Shown piece by piece: positions 61,728-64,000 of a stretch of 64,000 nucleotides of DNA. Position numbers and translations under genes: made by a program. The stretch's first letter is position 1, and each line of letters opens with the position of its first letter. The DNA is taken from NCBI RefSeq assembly GCF_036346855.1, contig NZ_CP107841.1, forward strand, positions 3,352,001 to 3,416,000, written 5' to 3'. Below the pieces are notes generated by a model. That model had not been told where the DNA came from, did no database searches, and saw nothing but the letters and a program-made list of their open reading frames with translations. The stretch is from Streptomyces europaeiscabiei (GTDB lineage: Bacteria > Actinomycetota > Actinomycetes > Streptomycetales > Streptomycetaceae).

Positions 61728-63461
61728 GTGCTCATACGACTACTGAGAAGCCATCTTCGTCCGTACCGGACACCGATCACCCTGTTGGTGCTGCTGCAGT
61801 TCGTGCAGACGTGCGCCACGCTCTACCTGCCCACGCTGAACGCGGACATCATCGACGAGGGCGTGGTGGAGGGGGACACGGGCTACATCCTGTCCTTCGG
61901 CGCGTTGATGGTCGGTATCTCACTGGTGCAGGTCGTCTGCAACATCGGGGCCGTGTACTACGGCGCCCGCACCGCCTCGGCGGTCGGCCGGGACATCCGG
62001 GCCGCCGTGTTCGACCGGGTGCAGTCGTTCTCGGCGCGTGAGGTCGGTCACTTCGGGGCCCCGTCGCTGATCACGCGGACGACGAACGATGTGCAGCAGG
62101 TGCAGATGCTGGTGCTCATGACGTTCACGCTGGTGGCGTCGGCGCCGATCATGTGCGTCGGCGGCATCGTGCTGGCGCTCGGGCTGGACGTGCCGTTGTC
62201 GGGGGTGCTGCTGGCCGTCGTACCGGTGCTCGCCATCTGCGTCAGCCTGATCGTGCGCCGGTTGCGCCCCCTGTTCCGGACCATGCAGGAGCGGCTGGAC
62301 ACCGTGAACCGGGTACTGCGGGAGCAGATCACCGGCAACCGGGTCATCCGGGCCTTCGTGCGGGACGACTACGAGAAGGACCGGTTCCGGAAGGCGAACG
62401 TCGAGCTGACGGACGTGTCGCTGGGAACCGGGCGGATGCTCGCGCTGATGTTCCCGATCGTGATGACGGTCGTCAACCTGTCGTCGGTCGCGGTGGTGTG
62501 GTTCGGCGCCCATCGGATCGACAGCGGCGGGATGGAGATCGGTGCGCTCACCGCGTTCCTCGCCTATCTGATGCAGATCGTCATGGCTGTGATGATGGCC
62601 ACGTTCATGTTCATGATGATGCCGCGCGCGGAGGTGTGTGCCGAGCGCATCCAGGAGGTGCTGGACACCCGGACGAGCGTGGTGCCGCCGGTCGAGCCCG
62701 TCAGGGAGCTGCGGCGGCACGGGTTCCTGGAGGTGCGGAGCGCCGGATTCCGCTATCCGGGTGCCGAGGAGCCGGTGCTCAGGTCGATCGAGGTCGTCGC
62801 GCGGCCCGGTGAGACGACCGCCGTCATCGGGTCCACGGGCAGCGGGAAGTCGACGCTGCTCGGGTTGGTGCCCCGGCTGTTCGACGTCACCGAGGGCGAG
62901 GTGCTGGTGGACGGCGTCGACGTACGGACGCTCGATCCGAAGCTGCTGGCCAAGACCGTGAGCCTGGTGCCGCAGAAGCCGTATCTCTTCTCGGGGACCG
63001 TGGCGACCAACCTGCGGTACGGCAACCCGGACGCCACCGACGAGGAGTTGTGGCACGCGCTGGAGGTGGCGCAGGCCAAGGAGTTCGTGTCCCTGCTGGA
63101 GAACGGGCTGGACTCGCCCATCGCGCAGGGCGGGACGAACGTGTCCGGCGGGCAGCGCCAGCGGCTCGCGATCGCGCGGACGCTGGTGCAGCGGCCTGAG
63201 ATCTACCTGTTCGACGACTCGTTCTCCGCGCTCGACTACGCGACCGACGCCGCCCTGCGCGCTGCGCTGGGGCGGGAGACCGCCGACGCGACCGTCGTGA
63301 TCGTGGCCCAGCGGGTGGCGACCATCCGGGACGCCGACCGGATCGTGGTCCTCGACGAGGGCAGGGTCGTCGGCACCGGACGCCACCACGAGCTGATGGC
63401 CGACAACGAGACGTACCGGGAGATCGTCCTCTCCCAGCTCACGGAAGCGGAGGCAGCCTGA
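61728..63461 (+). CDS. ABC exporter half-transporter with degenerate ATP site
   Basis: This 577-residue fused membrane/ATPase subunit has six membrane helices (about 1-320), Walker A GSTGSGKST, signature VSGGQRQRLAIAR and Walker B IYLFDDSFSALD. The residue after the Walker B Asp is Asp, not the catalytic Glu, as in the degenerate half of heterodimeric exporters such as TM287/288. The GTG at 61728 gives the family N-terminus (LIRLLRSHLRPYRTPI). It overlaps the next gene by one base (TGATG), so the two make a heterodimer. Confidence 0.93.
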   Translation: MLIRLLRSHLRPYRTPITLLVLLQFVQTCATLYLPTLNADIIDEGVVEGDTGYILSFGALMVGISLVQVVCNIGAVYYGARTASAVGRDIRAAVFDRVQSFSAREVGHFGAPSLITRTTNDVQQVQMLVLMTFTLVASAPIMCVGGIVLALGLDVPLSGVLLAVVPVLAICVSLIVRRLRPLFRTMQERLDTVNRVLREQITGNRVIRAFVRDDYEKDRFRKANVELTDVSLGTGRMLALMFPIVMTVVNLSSVAVVWFGAHRIDSGGMEIGALTAFLAYLMQIVMAVMMATFMFMMMPRAEVCAERIQEVLDTRTSVVPPVEPVRELRRHGFLEVRSAGFRYPGAEEPVLRSIEVVARPGETTAVIGSTGSGKSTLLGLVPRLFDVTEGEVLVDGVDVRTLDPKLLAKTVSLVPQKPYLFSGTVATNLRYGNPDATDEELWHALEVAQAKEFVSLLENGLDSPIAQGGTNVSGGQRQRLAIARTLVQRPEIYLFDDSFSALDYATDAALRAALGRETADATVVIVAQRVATIRDADRIVVLDEGRVVGTGRHHELMADNETYREIVLSQLTEAEAA

Positions 63462-64000
63462 TGGCCGGGCCGTTGGCACGGATGGCGGGGACAGGGGCCC
63501 CCGAACAGCACTCCATGGACTTCAAGGGGTCCGGGAAACGGCTGCTCGCACAGTTCCGGCCCGAGCGGTTCACGATGTACGCGATGATCGCGTGCGCCGT
63601 GCTCAGCGTCGGGCTGTCGGTGCTGGGACCGTGGATCCTCGGCAGGGCGACCGACCTGGTGTTCGCGGGTGTCGTCGGACGCGAGATGCCGGCGGGCGCC
63701 ACGAAGGCCGAGGTCCTGGAGTCCATGCGCGAGCGCGGGGACGGCGGGGTGGCCGACATGCTGTCGGGCACGGACTTCACACCGGGCAAGGGCATCGATT
63801 TCGAGGCCGTCGGCGGCGTGCTGCTGGTTGCCCTCGGCATCTTCCTGGTCGCGGGGCTGCTGATGGCGGCGGCGACCCGGCTCTCCACCCGGGCCATCAA
63901 CCGGACCATCTACCACATGCGCGAGGAGCTGCAGGCGAAGCTGTCGCGGCTGCCGCTGTCGTACTTCGACCGGCGGCAGCGCGGTGAGGTGCTGAGCCGG
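63461..64000 (+). CDS. ABC exporter partner subunit, cut off by window end
   Basis: The first 180 residues are the N-terminus and first membrane helices of the second half-transporter (FTMYAMIACAVLSVGLSVLG, GVLLVALGIFLVAGLLMAA) and the coupling-region motif YFDRRQRGEVLSR. It should supply the catalytically intact ATP site. The extracytoplasmic loop between helices 1 and 2 is long (about residues 65-120), which is typical of this partner. No stop codon is reached. Confidence 0.93.
   Translation, partial: MAGPLARMAGTGAPEQHSMDFKGSGKRLLAQFRPERFTMYAMIACAVLSVGLSVLGPWILGRATDLVFAGVVGREMPAGATKAEVLESMRERGDGGVADMLSGTDFTPGKGIDFEAVGGVLLVALGIFLVAGLLMAAATRLSTRAINRTIYHMREELQAKLSRLPLSYFDRRQRGEVLSR

Overview
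The window reads as a high-GC actinomycete chromosome, almost certainly Streptomyces. The evidence is strong G/C bias at third codon positions, Tat- and Sec-secreted glycoside hydrolases with accessory domains, CUT1 sugar importers without a local ATPase gene, a mycothiol-type DsbA protein, and stem-loop terminators that mostly lack T-tracts. Three tRNA genes lie near the right end on the minus strand: one with anticodon CAU and two tandem tRNA-Asn(GUU). Species-level identity cannot be read from the sequence.

Most of the window (about 6-59 kb) looks like an accretive genomic island stacked on the tRNA(CAU) gene at 59.0 kb. A 300-650 bp repeat (R1-R6) recurs at 9.3, 19.5, 22.5/25.8, 49.6 and 58.6 kb. 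Three of these copies end in the tRNA: the intact gene at 59.0 kb, and displaced 44-45 nt tRNA 3' halves at 26.12 and 50.15 kb. A second repeat (L0-L2) follows the two displaced fragments and also occurs at 6.1 kb. I read these as right and left ends of successive insertions. No integrase gene is visible.

Layout. 1-5.6 kb: truncated ABC exporter, DHA2 drug efflux gene with a palindromic operator, and a secreted fructanase (GH32) whose propeller carries a nested double insertion. 6-9.3 kb: DUF6223 membrane protein divergent from a NarL-type two-component system. 9.9-19.5 kb: gene debris (alpha-glucosidase, LacI, two AraC, IS3, and remnants resembling genes of a type III polyketide locus) around an intact oxidoreductase/old yellow enzyme/MarR operon and a lectin-lectin-sialidase operon. 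19.9-26.2 kb: a three-gene cassette (small secreted Cys protein, DUF5819, HTTM) laid out like SdpCAB, then a repeat copy split by a 2.84 kb element with about 50-bp terminal inverted repeats and a 5-bp target duplication, whose only gene is an NB-ARC/TPR (STAND) ATPase.

26.2-50.2 kb is a glycan-utilisation block with two units. One is GH3, CUT1 importer and GH30, reading left from a perfect 20-bp palindrome shared with a divergent TetR gene. The other is LacI, an Opp-type importer and two GH32 enzymes, with a divergent PfkB sugar kinase. Together they would hydrolyse beta-glucan and fructan outside the cell, import the oligosaccharides, hydrolyse them in the cytoplasm and phosphorylate the freed sugar. 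50.2-59 kb holds a HigBA-type toxin-antitoxin pair beside the tRNA fragment, two TetR-linked redox clusters and a DJ-1/PfpI protein. To the right of the tRNAs the sequence looks like ordinary chromosome: a small YtxH-like protein, an FGGY kinase and a heterodimeric ABC exporter that runs off the end.
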